From Euphorbia lathyris (Eukaryota; Streptophyta; Magnoliopsida; Malpighiales; Euphorbiaceae), in assembly GCF_963576675.1 (NCBI RefSeq), contig NC_088916.1:49539001-49603000 (forward strand): a stretch of DNA of 64,000 nucleotides. The letters are read 5' to 3'. The translations under genes were made by a program, and so were the position numbers. The notes below the pieces were generated by a model, which saw nothing but the letters and a program-made list of their open reading frames with translations, searched no databases and was not told where the DNA came from. Shown here piece after piece: positions 11,119 to 23,791 of the stretch (positions are counted from its first letter, which is position 1; every line of letters starts with the position of its first letter).

Positions 11119-14040
11119 CTAGATTCGCCCCGCTTGCTTGTCCTGGGGATCCGCCCTCCTAGGTATAACCTCCGTGGGTCTGATGTCTAGGGATTCGCCA
11201 GAGCGCTTGTGATCAGTGATCTCAGTTAGGATGTCCGCATCATTCTCTCCTTCTTTAAAAGAACTCGGCACCGATTCGCCCTGTTTGAACTTCAAAGGAC
11301 CATCCGACTTCCATGGGCTAAGGTCACGGATGTTGAATGCTGGTGAGATTTTACCAAACCAGTTCGGCAATGCTATATGATAGGCATTGGCATTGACCTT
11401 CTTGGTGATCTTATATGGTCCGTATTTCCTAGGCCGAAGCTTGCTACTGGCGGCGCTGGCGAGTCTCTCTTTGCCCAAATATACCATAACCTCACCCCCG
11501 ACTTCAAACTGTAGGTCCCTGCGGTGCTCATCCGCCTTAGCCTTTAACTTCTGAATTCTCTCCTCAAGAGTCTCCCTCACCTCTTGGTGCATCTGTACAT
11601 AATCCTTGGCCAGCTGGTTGGCAGTCACGTTTCCTTTAGGAAGATAGGCTACATCAAGGACGTGATTCGGGGTCTGTGTGTATACCACCTCAAATGGGGA
11701 TCTCCCGGTTCCCGAATGTACAGAGCCGTTGTAGGCGAACTCAGCTTGGGCTAGAACCACATCCCACATCCTGGGCTTATCCTTACACTTGCTGCGCAGT
11801 AAGTTTCCCAAGGTTCTATTGACCATTTCTGTCTGTCCGTCTGTTTGAGGGTGGGCGGTGGTACTAAACTTCAGAGACGTATCGAACAAAGCCCACAATG
11901 TCCGCCAGAAGTGACTGAGGAACTTCGTATCACGATCCGAGACAATGCTCTTAGGTACGCCATGTAGCCTGATAATCTCTTTGAAGAATAGCTTAGCAGT
12001 CGCTGAGGCATCATTAGTCTTGCGACATGGTATGAAGTGAGCCATCTTTGAAAACCGATCAACCACGACAAAGATGGAATCCATGCCCCTCTGAGTTCTG
12101 GGTAATCCTAGGACAAAGTCCATGGACAGATCCTCCCATATGGTCTCTGACACAGGCAAAGGTAACTGCAAGCCCACATTTATAGTGCGTCCCTTAGCGG
12201 TCTGGCAAACATAGCATCGTTCTACTAAGTAGGCAACATCTCTCCTCATCTTAGGCCAGAAATAGCGGGAACTCACTGCTTCATATGTCTTATCTCGCCC
12301 AAAATGCCCTCTCAGGGATCCGCCATGTAGATCCCGAACAACCTTCTCGCGAATGGAAGTGCAAGGTAGGCAAAGTTGGTTGCCCCTCATGAGATACTCA
12401 TCCATCAGGTGATACGCTCCATCTCCATGCTGGTTCTTACATTTTTCCCAGATACTACCAAAATCAGGATCCGCCAAGTATTCTCCTCGGATGTGTTCAA
12501 AACAATCGGTCTCTAGGTTTACTATCTTGATTAGTGACACCCTTCGACTCAAGGCGTCCGCCACCTTGTTCTGTTTCCCAGCCTTATGGATAAGCTTATA
12601 GGGGAACTTATCTATGAAGGCGGACCACCGGGCATGCATGGAGCTTCGAAGTTATTTCTGACTTCCCAGGTACTTGAGAGCTTGATGGTCAGTGTAGAGG
12701 ATGAATTCTTTTCCCACCAAGTAATGCTCCCATACTTTCAACGCCCTCACTACAACATAAAACTCTTGATCATACGTTGCCCACTTTTGCCGTGCCTCAC
12801 AGAGCTTCTCACTGAAGTATGCAATGGGCCTCTTTTCTTGCATCAAGACACCACCAATCCCAACTCCACTGGCATCACACTCAACTTCGAACAGCTTATC
12901 AAAATTGGGATACGCCAGCACTGGCGCTGTACTCAGCTTTTCCTTGATCAAGGTGAAGCTCTCTTCTTGGGCGTCCGCCCACTCGAACCCCCTTCCTTTC
13001 TTCAAACATTCCGTCAACGGGGCCACTATGGAACTGAAGTTCTTAATGAATCGGCGATAAAACGTTGCTAGCCCATGAAAACTCCTGATATCCCCCACGT
13101 TCCTCGGAGTGGGCCATTCTCGGATGGCTCTTACCTTCTCCCCATCAACTTGGACCCCATCGCCACTAACCACAAACCCGAGGAAAACCAGACTTTCCAT
13201 GACGAAATCACACTTCTTAGTGTTGGCGTATAGCTGGTGTTTCCTTAATAGGTCAAACACTATCCGTAAGTGCTCCACATGCTCTACCAAGGTCTCGCTA
13301 TGAATCAGGATGTCATCAAAATACACAACTACAAAGTTTCCAATCACTGGGCGAAGCACCTGATTCATCAGCCTCATAAAAGTACTGGGGGCGTTGGTCA
13401 TCCCAAATGGCATAACTAACCATTCATACAATCCATCTCTCGTCTTGAAGGCGGTCTTCCACTCATCCCTAGATCGGATTCGTATCTGATGATAACCACT
13501 CCTGAGATCAATCTTGGAGAAGACTCGAGATCCGCCAAGTTGGTCCAGCATGTCATCCAACCTTGGAATCGGGAACTTGTACTTGATGGTGATCTTGTTA
13601 ATAGCCCTACTGTCAACACACATCCGCCAAGACCCATCCTTCTTCGGTGTAAGTAAAGCTGGAACGGCGCAATGACTCATACTCTCCCTAACGTATCCCA
13701 TCTCGATGAGTTCCTCCACTTTCTGTCTCATGATGTCATTCTCCTTTGGGCTCATTCGATAATGTGGGAGGCTTGGTAAACTAGCCCCAGGCACAAGATC
13801 GATATGATGTTGGATGTCCCTCAAAGGTGGTAACCCACTTGGTAGTTTGTTAGGGAACAGATCCTGATATTCGCCAAGTAGGCGGGTCACTTCATTCGGC
13901 ATCTCCCTTTCGTCCCTTTGGGCGGATTCGTGATTCGCCTTAACCATTACCACGTACACCATTTGGCTCTCTTCACATTCGCTGACAAACGATTTGTGTG
14001 TAGGACAGACTACCAAAGTAGATTTCTCGTCGGCCTTCAT
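11119..14040 (-). pseudogene. Ty3/gypsy pol fragment (RT-RNase H-integrase), 5'-truncated
   Basis: One minus-strand frame interrupted by a single TAA at 12652-12654. Upper part (12655-14040): reverse transcriptase with [28 protein letters not shown]-type [13 protein letters not shown], active site YFDDILIHS, then RNase H beginning [16 protein letters not shown]. Lower part (11119-12651): ADALSRR, integrase zinc finger HFGRDKTY...CYVCQ, catalytic core MDFVLGLPRTQ ... VSDRDTKFLSHFW ... HPQTDGQTE, and a C-terminal KLRPRKYGPYKI module. The gag, protease and 5' LTR are missing. The order RT-RH-INT is the gypsy order. It probably belongs to a chromovirus-like lineage, but no chromodomain was recognised. 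It is flanked on both sides by BGAL pseudogene sequence. Confidence 0.92.
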
Positions 14041-14123
14041 TTGATCAAAGTAATTAGGTTTTAATCGATGAAAGTAATAATGTAATTAAATATTATAATG
14101 TTAGAAGTTATATATGTACATAC
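14041..14123 (-). other. Junction between gypsy-1 fragment and BGAL intron 8
   Basis: The donor gtatgt follows BGAL exon 8 at 14123-14122. By 14040 the sequence is gypsy pol. The exact breakpoint is unclear because the first bases upstream of 14040 also stay open in the pol frame. No TSD can be paired with the other end. Confidence 0.6.
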
Positions 14124-16582
14124 CTTGGCAGTGTTATATGCTACATTTACACAATCAGGAAGAATACTAACAGACCATGCAGGAATTCTGTAACTAGCAT
14201 CTTTATATTCAATGGTAGCATCTGATGTGGTATTTTTGTTGCTAAAAAAGCAAGTTGAAACTTTTTCTGTTGTAAAAATAGTTCCCTGAAGAGAAAATAT
14301 CAATTAATATAATTAATTTGAATACTATGATCAATTAATCAATTAAAACACAAAAAGAAGGAATTATTTATTTAATTACCTCAACAGAATTTTCAAAATA
14401 AAGACGAGAGATGTTGCCACTAGTTAGTGCATCTTCAATGGAGTGCAAAACATCGTGAAGTTGCTTTAAGTGATCATATTTTGGTTGGTTCAACCCCCCT
14501 ATTTAGTATCAAAATATAAAATTAATGTCAATATATGAAACAAACAATATAATGACTTAAAAAAGATATTAATTACCATATTCATTAAGAGGTGCATCAT
14601 AATCATAAGTGGTAGTGATATATGGACCATCAGTTGTTCTTCCAAAATTAGTACCACCATGATACTGAAATAAAATAACAATAAATTATAAAAATTGTTA
14701 TTATAATTAATATAAACCAACAATTAATAAACTAGAGAACACAAACCATATAGTAATTTTGGAATGTTTCACCGGTTTGGAAAAATCTAGCAACAGCATA
14801 AGCAAGATCCTCAGCCATCCTAAGGGGATCTTTTCCACCCCAGCTCTTAAACCAACTCGTCCAATTCTCCGTCCACATTTTTGGGCTATCAGCGTTGTTC
14901 GGTGTGAATGAATCACAATACCAACCATTGCATGTGTTTATCTAATAAAAAATGAAAATAAATGGATTTAGACAAACTTACACTAGTTCCGTATAAAGGC
15001 GGAAGAAGAGTTGCAACATTGATTAGAGGAACCCACAAGGACAAACATAAACAAACGTTTTATGTGTTAAACTTTCAACCTTTTTCACAACTTAGTTCTA
15101 GAGAATCAGATTAAAAATTAAAAGGTACTAAAGATGCAAACTTTGGTTGAAACCCTAAATACCCTTTCTATCATTATATGCTTCTCTGTGTTCTACATTA
15201 GGACTACTATTACTACCACTCTTTGATATATTCCCGGAAGTAACAGATGTTAGACTTTTTTATTTTTTATTTTCATTATTAGCAGAGTTTTTGGAGACAT
15301 TAACGATTTTTTATATTCTTTCTACCGATCAGATGCTGAGATTTTATTTCATTGAGGATGTATTGTTGTTTCAAATTTTGGAAAAATTCTACAGTACTCC
15401 CGATTAATATATGCATCTATTTTTATGTATTATTTTAAAAGTGTAAGTAAAATTTCTCGTTTTTTTTGTCACTTTTTATGCACTTAATCATGAGAAAGAA
15501 AGGTGTTCTTCTTCCAAATGCAATAATTATTATATCAATATTAGACTCAGTCGAATCTAAATCTATATTTAACCGATTAAATAAGACACTCAATACGTAC
15601 CATGGGTTTAGGAGCATCACTTTATTGACACATAATACATGGGACTCCAATATCAAGCGATTCAGCCATATTTGCACACCAATCAATGTAAGACTTCCCA
15701 TCATCTCCATATTTTTCCATCACATTGCATATTCATTCTCGATCTACACATATATTCATCAAATTCAACAAATTAAATTGTTGTTAATGACAATAGAATA
15801 AATTTCAATTGTAAAAATCTAAGATTTTAGATACCTGAGACAGAATAATTGGACCTCCTTGTGAGGCAAAGAGCTTTTCTTTTTTCATCATATCAACTAT
15901 CAAAGTTGTGAAATTTTTCATCTCATTCATGAATGCAGAATTTGTTGTTTGTAACTCAATTCCAGGTAAATTATGCAACCACACAAGTAACCCTCTATAT
16001 AATTAAAAAAACAAAATATCTAAAAAATTTATGGGTTAAAACATATCAAGAACGGTTAATAATGATATTTAGTTACCCATAGTTCCATTCAGCACAAACA
16101 TAAGGTCCAATACGAAGAACAACATATAATCCGACAGATTGAACAGTTTTGATGAATCTTACAAGATCAAGATTGCTGGTAAAGTCATATTCGCGATGGA
16201 CAGGTTCATATGCATTCCAAAATACATATGTTTCAATGGCATCCAATCCACCTTCTTTTGATTTCCTTATCAGATCAGGCCACATCTATATATATAATGA
16301 AAAATAATTATTGTAACGAACATGATTTTGAAAAGAAGGGTCAGGTAATGAACTAATTACCTCAGCAGTACTTCTTGGATAATGAATGGAACCAGAAATT
16401 AATATTTTGTGCTTGCCGCCAATTTTGATGGCTCTTCCATCATGTGATACTAGAGTAGCAGTCGATATTAAAAGATTGAGTGCTAGAAAACAAAGAACAA
16501 AAAGTGAAAAAGAAATTCTGAGAGAAACCATGTTGTTGTTGTTGAAAATTAAGTTAAGAGAAATCGATATAAGGTTGTGCGA

Positions 16583-16592
16583 TTTATATATA
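16583..16592 (-). promoter_or_regulatory. TATA box of the BGAL pseudogene
   Basis: On the minus strand TATATATAAA lies about 52-62 bp upstream of the ATG at 16531, in a suitable place for a short leader. Confidence 0.5.
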
Positions 16593-17473
16593 TGAGCAAG
16601 CAAATACTAATTCAACTTGATATCTCAACAAAAATATAATTTGGATTTTATTGTTTAACTCATCCACCCAAATCCTAATTTCCTATTTAGTAGTTAAGTA
16701 GAATAATGCTTCAATATCAATACAAGACATTGTTTACTTTTTCAACAATAATAATAAAAAAGAAAAAGATGTGTTTACTTTTCAATTTAACTCTACTTTT
16801 AATGTCGAATTCAATTTGTTTGAAATTAAAAAAAAAAATAACACATGCAAGTTTTGTTTTATTGTTTATTTTAGCTAAAATGAGTCTCTCATCAATTATT
16901 GATTAATCCCTTAATCATTCAAGTAGATATATTAAGCTTTTGCTTTTTTTTACACATATTAAGCTCTTGATTTTTTAAATAAATATACTAAATTATTGAT
17001 CAATAATTATTTTAACACAATAAGCCCTTATTTGGTTCATCAATTAATTAAAACTCCGTTTAACATAAAACTATGAGGATATCATTGTTCATCTAAAGTA
17101 AATATAGTTACAAAATTATCTAGCATGAAAATCTATATATCTATTGATATGTTAAAACATTGATATACTAATTAACAATTCTATTTGCGCTAAATGAGTT
17201 TGAATCACATGCATAACTAGACCGTCCAAGAGGGGTTTAATGTCTTAAAACATAAATGATCAATAACATAATGTCTCCATTTAAAAATTTAAAGACTTAA
17301 TGGGTTAAAAAATAATTGATTAAAAATTTAATGTATCCATCCAAAAGGTTAATCAACAAAAACTAAACTAATGAAGGGCTAAATTTAAATATAAATTAAT
17401 TTAGTATTTGATGTTCAATTGGATTCTAGTAAAGATTACCGAAATTTGTCTTTAATTGACTGAGTCCTTAATA
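16593..17473. other. Intergenic AT-rich region
   Basis: I see no supported gene. The region is upstream of the BGAL pseudogene on the minus strand and consists of AT-rich sequence with A-runs and T-runs. Confidence 0.5.
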
Positions 17474-17640
17474 AGGGTGTAAACAAACCGAGCCGAACCA
17501 AACCCTAGGTTGGCTCGGTATTGACTCATTAATATCTTGAGCCGAGCCCTCTCGAACTGAGCTTTGACGAGTTTTGACCGAATTTGACCGAGGTTTGACC
17601 GAATTTGATCGAGCCGAACTTTTATCGAGATTCTCACAAG
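17474..17640. repeat. GAGCC/CTCGG-rich dispersed repeat end
   Basis: Begins taagggtgtaaacaaaccga and continues with repeated gagccgaac, ggctcgg, gagccgagc, tttgaccga units. This is the pattern of a common plant repeat whose end reads '...gtttacacccct' in reverse. Related motifs (atcgagcctgctcgcgagct) occur at the extreme right end of the window (63979-63998). The translated frames here are not genes. Confidence 0.6.
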
Positions 17641-17978
17641 CTTTAACCAAATTTATCATACATGCCTAGAATAAATAGAATAGAAAACAAAAAAAAGCCT
17701 TATAACATACTCCATATGAGTTTAAAATATTAATAAAGAAAAATAATCATGTTATTATCGAGATTCCAGAATAGTACTTGTGGCCAGAAAACACAAATTC
17801 GGAGAAAACTTTCAAACAATAAAATATATATTAAAGTTTGTAATGTATTTTGTTCCTTATCAAACCTAATTGTCTAGCTAAAGACTCAAATGTCTAAGCT
17901 TTTTTGTGTCATTTTTTTGATAGGTTAAATCTTATTTGAGTTGTGATGTGTAATGAAAACTAATAATAACCAATGAAA
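17641..17978. other. Intergenic AT-rich region
   Basis: I see nothing recognisable here. Confidence 0.4.
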
Positions 17979-17997
17979 TATATATATATATATATAT
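17979..17997. repeat. TA microsatellite at left arm of inverted repeat
   Basis: A (TA)n run immediately left of the inverted-repeat arm that starts about 17998. The right-hand arm abuts a similar run at 23840-23857. Confidence 0.9.
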
Positions 17998-18039
17998 GGA
18001 TTATTTCTCAATGGGTAATACCCATCCATGGGTACTATA

Positions 18040-18970
18040 GAAAAATGTGTACATTTATTATGAGTGACTTATGATAATAAGTTACTAAATTAATGAGTTT
18101 TTTTAATCATTAATGAGTTAATATTGGGTTAATAAAAAGTTAATTTATTTTTCTTCATAATTTCGAAACATTGGATGCTGTGTACTAAGTAAAAAAGAAA
18201 GATCACTTAATCTTGGCAATTTATGAAAAAGAAATTGAAGATGACAGGAAAGGTCAGATATTAAGACAAGCTCACTTATTAAATAATAATTATTTTCCAT
18301 TAGCACGGAATGAAATGGTGATAAGCTAGAATGAAATTATTAATTGTGGGCGAAGAATTAATAGGAATAGCTATACATGTTTTTTTTTATCGTTGATTTT
18401 CAAATTAATCATTAGTCGACCTTGTAAAACAAACAACAATATTACCCCTATTTAGCTGTATATGTTTTTCTCTAAATTAAACAACGACCTAATACTTCAT
18501 TTTGTTATGTAAACTTTTTTTTTGTGAAGATAATGATTTTTTTAAAGTTCCAATTTTATGTATATTATATCTTAAAATATTAAATTTGTATAAAGTTCAG
18601 AGATTTTATGTAAAAATCAATTTTTTTTTATCAAAGTTAATGGGTTTTTAGAAAAAATACAACTTTACATAGATTATGTCTAAAAATAAAATATTTACGT
18701 AAAGTTTAAAGGCTTTACATAAAACTCGATTTTTCGCATTGAAACAGATTGGGTTTGAATGTGTCTGTTTCTTTTAGACTTACGAACAAAATGTTCAAGT
18801 TCAAAATCAATTAGAATATAGAACGTGTCGTGATGGTTTGATATTGCTGGAAAATAAATCGAAAACAACGACGCTAAAAGCTTAGTGCGCCTCGGGCTAA
18901 CACTCAAAGACTCACTAAATGATAAGTGTACCTCGTCGTTATCAAGTAATAAATCTGGTAAAGTCCAATT
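18040..18970. other. AT-rich interior, no gene
   Basis: AT-rich with no recognisable coding region. The end (about 18905-18965) holds ataagtgtacctcgtcgtta, which recurs near 20450-20470. Confidence 0.45.
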
Positions 18971-19885
18971 TGTTGGTCCCTAATAAGGTAGATTAGTTCT
19001 AAATGGGGAGGGATGAATACAACTAATGGGTAAAAAATTTATCTTTTAGATCAATAGTAGCACAAAGACAATGATCGAAATCAGAGGCAACTTTAGTCTA
19101 CTGAGGTTTCAGTTTAGTGAGATTGACTATGCTTCTGATGATTACGCTTAGATGACAACTCTTTTAACAGAGCATCTAAAGATCTCTTAGATGGACGATT
19201 TATATGATATACACAAATTAATCAGAGTGACGAATGTGAGACATATGTTCAGAGCATGCAATATCAGAAGAAGTAAAAGGGGGTATAAGAGAAAGACATT
19301 ACTCGGTAGATTTATACTGGTTCGGCCTTCTGCCTACGTCTAGTCCTCAAAATACATTCTTATGAGCTTTAATCGACTAAAAACTCTTTTAAAGGTAGAG
19401 TACAAACCTTTTACATAATAAACTAAGTTTGAGTAAAGTACCGTCATCTACTAAAACACTTAGCTATCACCCTCGTTGATTGTCTATAATCGAAGCACCA
19501 GTATAGCTTCTGATTTTTACAATAGAAAGATTTATATAGGAAATCAATATGAACTAATCTCTCTCTAAGTGTTTACACGAATATGAAAATGATTTGTGTA
19601 ATATCTCTTTGCTCTTTTTCCCTTTTTGCAATGTATATCTTTTTCGCTTGATGATCAGTTATTGCAAATGGATGTTGAACTTGGCTTTTATAGGAGGAGC
19701 CTTTAAACTATCCATTTGAATTAGAAGAGAGTCGTTAAGAACAAACAACTTCTATTTTTTTCTAGAGCTTTTGATGACTTTATCTATTTTGCCGAATGAG
19801 GAAACTGGCCGTTTTTTCCTTCAGAAGACGGTTGATCGTTGAAAGCTTCAACTAATGATCTTCTTCTAAATTCTGAATCTGCAGG
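18971..19885 (-). mobile_element. Truncated Sirevirus-like LTR
   Basis: Starts tgttggtccctaataaggta, like the end of the intact Sirevirus LTRs at 27361 and 61188. It keeps their middle landmark (ctggttcggcct...ctgcctacgtc.agtcc and aggtagagtacaaacc). The other end does not reach a caaca terminus and is cut off where a gypsy-type LTR begins at 19886. It is much more diverged than the intact copies, so it is an older member or related family. Confidence 0.65.
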
Positions 19886-20428
19886 TGATGCGCCCCTGAG
19901 CTGTTGCTCGAAAGCTCACTGATAACATCGATATATTATCTACGGGACTGAAAGGGATATTAACCAAAACGACTGCGTATCCAAGTAATCGGGAAAGCGA
20001 TGGCATATCAAGCAAGCTACCAAAGCGGCGGATCACATGGATTCCTCTACATGCTATCCATAGTCAAACCTATGGGAGACCTGCCATCATGCCTCGATCC
20101 GCCCCCTGAACGGCTGAGCCGACTCCCGATAAAGGCACTAATGAACCATTAATGAGCTAACGGTCATACTTGAATAGGATCAGTAACCGCCATTAATGAG
20201 GCATTAATGGAGACTTTCTAGTTACCGAGGGTTACAACTATACGACTATAAATAGCTTGCATCTTGAGCTATTGAGGTACACATTCACGATCTCCTAAAC
20301 CCTACTTTGTCATTACAGTTTATTCCTATTACTATATACTGACTTTGGCATCGGAGCTTCCCCCCGCCGATCCTAACGGTGCCCCCCCCCCCCCCCCGCA
20401 GGGAAGGAATCCGATCGAGAGTTCATCA
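19886..20428 (+). mobile_element. Solo gypsy-type LTR
   Basis: Bounded by TGATGCGCCCC...GTTCATCA. It contains a TATA box (actataaata, about 20245-20254) followed by a leader ending ctgactttggcatcggag, a layout typical of Tat/gypsy LTRs. A 16-base C run lies at 20382-20397. No adjacent internal region of the same element and no convincing TSD were found. Confidence 0.6.
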
Positions 20429-21440
20429 CCAGTTATCACTCACTAAGGGATAAGTGTACCACGTCGTTATCATGTAATAAAATATGGACAAGTCCAGGTA
20501 TCGAATCCACATGATTTATACCGCAAGTACCAAACTACTAGGCTTATAATATTATCTAGGCTATAGAGGTGTTTAGATTGAGTTTTATCTAAGTTAAACC
20601 TACTCCTAAGTGATCTTAAGCTAATTTAACCTGGAAGTTGATGGAATGATACGATAACACTATTTTCAACCTAATTTAACTCTTAATTGCTAATCTAATC
20701 CGAGTTGGTTAGGCCTAAGACAATTAAACCTACTCATCCTTTTAGGGTTCCTAGTCCATTATTCCATTGTCAGACTGAAACTAGCTCTTTGGTTCAACAA
20801 TTTGGGTCTTACCAACTATGAGGTTGTCAATCTCATAAGTTTTTCGGTTAGGGTTAATCAAATTTGACTCGCAATATGAACCTAAACGGTATTTGGATTA
20901 TTGAATGATTTAAACCAATTAGGTAAAGCATAAAAACACAAGGAAAATAACAACCAATAGAGAAATTAATACTGAAAATTATATTAAAGATGAAAAGAGA
21001 ATTGTTGTCACAAGTTTACAAACAACCTATGATTCATAGGAAATATCTAAAGCAAACAGGGAATAAAAGACAATAAAAATCCCTTTAAGGGAACTATCGA
21101 CCAAGCAATCATCTTCCTATGACTGAAGGATATGAACAACCTTGATGAAACCTTGGAGCTCGGAGGAGTTCTTCAATGGCATGCGGAGGAAGGAGGTAGG
21201 ATTCTCAAGGTAGGGGGTAGGTTATTTTACACAAGCAAAAGATAAAGATAATACATAAAAAAAGGCCTTATTTATAGATTCAATTGACCTAAACCCTAAT
21301 TCAAAGTGTATTTTAATGCAGGTAGGAAATTCGGGAGAGAGAGAGCTTCATGGGGCAAGGAATCAGCTTAAAAGATGATTTTCGTAGGCCAGCTCGTCGA
21401 GCTGCGGGAGCCAGCTCACCGAGCTAGCCTATGAAGGCCA
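20429..21440. repeat. Decayed retroelement non-coding sequence
   Basis: Begins with cactcactaagggataagtg, a landmark also found at about 18905. Further on there is an agctcgtcgagctg / agctcaccgagctag stretch at about 21400-21436. This resembles non-coding retrotransposon sequence. There is no open coding frame. Confidence 0.4.
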
Positions 21441-21473
21441 ACCCGACGTGCTGGTTTTGCCCAGCTCACCGAA

Positions 21474-22378
21474 CTACTCTTGAGGGTCCTCGAGACGCGA
21501 TTTTCTATCATTGAGGTCGTTCGCTTCTTGATGGCATTGAGGTTGGAGTTGATTTTTCTGACCTTGGCCGCAGCCGCAAACCTTGAAAGGAATAATTCTT
21601 TGAGGAGGTCGAACGAGTCGATGGACTCCGGTGCGAGTCCTCGGTACCATTCCTACACGCTCCCCAATAGTGTGGTGGGAAAAACCTTGCACATTATATC
21701 CTCGTCTTTGGAGTAGAGGTTTATAGTGCTCATGAATAAGGTCACATGGTCGTTTTGGTCTTCAGTGCCCGTGTACTGTGCTAGGCGAGATGCCTTCCAG
21801 TCTCGCGGAAAACGGGTCTCGATGATTCGTTGTACCAACAGGGTTTTGCTAGATGTCACGTTACCTCTCATCACTCCCCCGAGGGCTCTCTTGTCAAGAA
21901 AATGCTGAATTTTGGACTATAGTAGCTCCTCGATATCCAATGGGGTCGTGACATCGGTTCATGTGGATCGGGTGACCGCTGCAGGCGGGGCCACCTTTGG
22001 GACTATCGATGACGCTTCTGAAGGTTCGACCGCCATCCCCACTCCTCCTCCATCGTCCCTCGGAGTTGCGGGGCCCATGATTTCCTTAAGGTATTGCCAG
22101 ATTTTAGCATTCTCATCTTGTAGGCTCCTTTGTTATTCGATGATCTTCATTTGGGTCGCAGTTTGAACTGTCTGTGCCGTCTGGAACCCTTGGATCATGC
22201 TGAGTAGCTGCAAAGTGTTGTAAGTCTCCTCCTTCGTTGGGTCCACTTCCTCTAGCAAAGGGCTGAGGTTCGTAGGAACGATCGGGATGGTGGGAGCCGC
22301 TCGGTGCTCGTTTGCCGTTGAACTCGTTCCACCGGGCAACATTTCTTTCAGGGGTGTAGTTTCTTCTAGGTTCTCCAT
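21474..22378 (-). pseudogene. Decayed Ty3/gypsy gag (Tat-like)
   Basis: Starts at ATG 22378 (MENLEETTPLKEML). The frame hits TAA at about 22133 and continues with QDENAKIWQYLKEIMG. Further on lies RLAQYTGTEDQNDHV, then IMCKVFPTTLLGS and WEWYRGLAPESIDSF, a classical retrotransposon gag signature. It is broken by stops and frameshifts, and the downstream pol is missing. Confidence 0.75.
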
Positions 22379-22700
22379 CTTTCTGAAATCTGAAGTTACT
22401 TATAGACCATGCTCACCGCACTAAATAATTAGGTATCAGACTGAACAGTAACAATAGGGGTGCTTCCGAAGTGCTTCTGAGGTGCTTGTCCAGGGTTCGA
22501 TGTCTCTATGTGGGATCGATCCCTGAGTACACTCCGACAATCAAGTCAGTATACATTCTGACGAGGTGCCAAATATATTTGTAGAGAGAGTTTATGTACC
22601 CTTGTGAGATCCTTTTGAGGGGTATTTATATGCACCTTTGACGGACCGAAGGCCTTTCATACTTTGGATCGGTTGGTAGGGCTTTGGCATGGGATTGGCC
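22379..22700 (-). mobile_element. 5' LTR remnant and leader of the decayed gypsy
   Basis: On the minus strand a TATA-like catataaatacccc is followed by tatactgacttgattgtcgg, similar in layout to the leader of the gypsy LTR at 46820 (actgacttgatcgtc). It runs directly into the gag start at 22378. The left U3 boundary is not defined. Confidence 0.5.
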
Positions 22701-23791
22701 CATATTCCTAATCATATATTTTTGGAAAATTTACAAGGAAATTCACATTGTAAAAATTATCTACACTTTTATCACTTACTATTTTCAATTATACCATACC
22801 TAGCAGTTAAAGGAAAAATACCTTCCGCAGACATTTCATAAGTTAATTGTTTAGAAAAGTACATGACATTTGCAAAATAAAGTTTAATAGTTTTGATATA
22901 TTAAGAATTAAACTATCAGCATTAACAAAACAATAATAATATTTTTATTTATGATTTTCATGTAAATGACCCTATATTTTTTTGGTTTTATAACTAAAAG
23001 AATTTTTCACTTTAATATATAAAAATGAAATATAGGAATTAAATAGTTGATTATGAAAAAAGTGAAGACTTTAAAATAGATGTGTGAACTCATTAATGTG
23101 TGAACTCATTAATGTAATACGTAAAAATATAAAAATTATTAAATTATTTACTAGAAAAATACATAAGTTACCATAGAAATTTTATTTTGAATTAAAAAAT
23201 GGTATGGAAATTAAAGTAATTTGATATAACAAACATATTAATGTAACACAATTATACTAATTTAAAATATTAATATACATCAAGTAATTGATATAAATAT
23301 TTCTTTACAGGGATAGTTATCTTATGGTGAATTTGCATAATTGAAAGTTATTTTAATGATATATATAATTCTATGCTGATTATTTATCAAGTCCTCATCT
23401 GAGTCAAATTTGGTTGTTTCACATCTATTATATTTATTATACTTTATTATTAGTATGTACTTCATAACACAGAATTTTTTTGTAGTGTTTTTAGACATAT
23501 CAATAACTAATAAAAGCAGTAGTTCCTTAAAAAGAAGCATTAGTAATTAGAAACGTCAAATGTACCAAGGGTATTTATGGAGCAATAATAATAAAAAATT
23601 GAGAAAACAATAATAGGTTTACGATTTATTAGAATATTTTCTTGTATTGGGAATGAAAGAATTTCTTTTAGTATTGTATAATGTATGGGGAATGAAAGAA
23701 TATGATTTTTAATGTTAATTTTTAATTATATTAATTAGTAAATCACAAATTAAAATACAAATCATTAGATCTTTGATCTAATGGCTATAAT
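22701..23791. other. AT-rich region, no gene
   Basis: I see nothing coding. A short perfect palindrome attagatctttgatctaat lies near 23764-23782, just inside the right arm of the inverted-repeat pair. Confidence 0.45.

Larger units (their letters stand above)
10189..16531 (-). pseudogene. Beta-galactosidase (GH35, plant BGAL with SUEL lectin domain), disrupted
   Basis: Minus-strand exons read 16361-16531, 16077-16285, 15835-15994, 15601-15743, 14747-14941, 14577-14664, 14380-14498, 14124-14285, then 10396-10669 and 10189-10305. Features: a hydrophobic signal peptide at residues 1-25 (secreted, cell wall role expected), [25 protein letters not shown] catalytic region, [14 protein letters not shown], GalB-type RYHV.RSFLK, and a C-terminal SUEL lectin-like domain. 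Lesions: exon 4 is 143 nt instead of 144 because a base is missing near 15728; in the original frame TAA lies at 15622-15624; PWIMCQ has become PCIMCQ; the donor after 10396 reads GA instead of GT. About 290 codons between exon 8 and the GalB C-terminus are absent and replaced by a gypsy fragment. Plant BGALs act on wall galactans and arabinogalactans; this copy should be non-functional unless the small lesions are assembly errors. Confidence 0.9.

Noticed and set aside
15435..15710. 91-residue minus-strand frame apparently separate from BGAL
   Set aside because: It is the frame-shifted reading of BGAL exon 4 plus intron, caused by the single-base deletion.
17452..17659. Overlapping Ser/Arg/Gln-rich minus-strand frames
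   Set aside because: Produced by the GAGCC/TTGACCGA repeat units.
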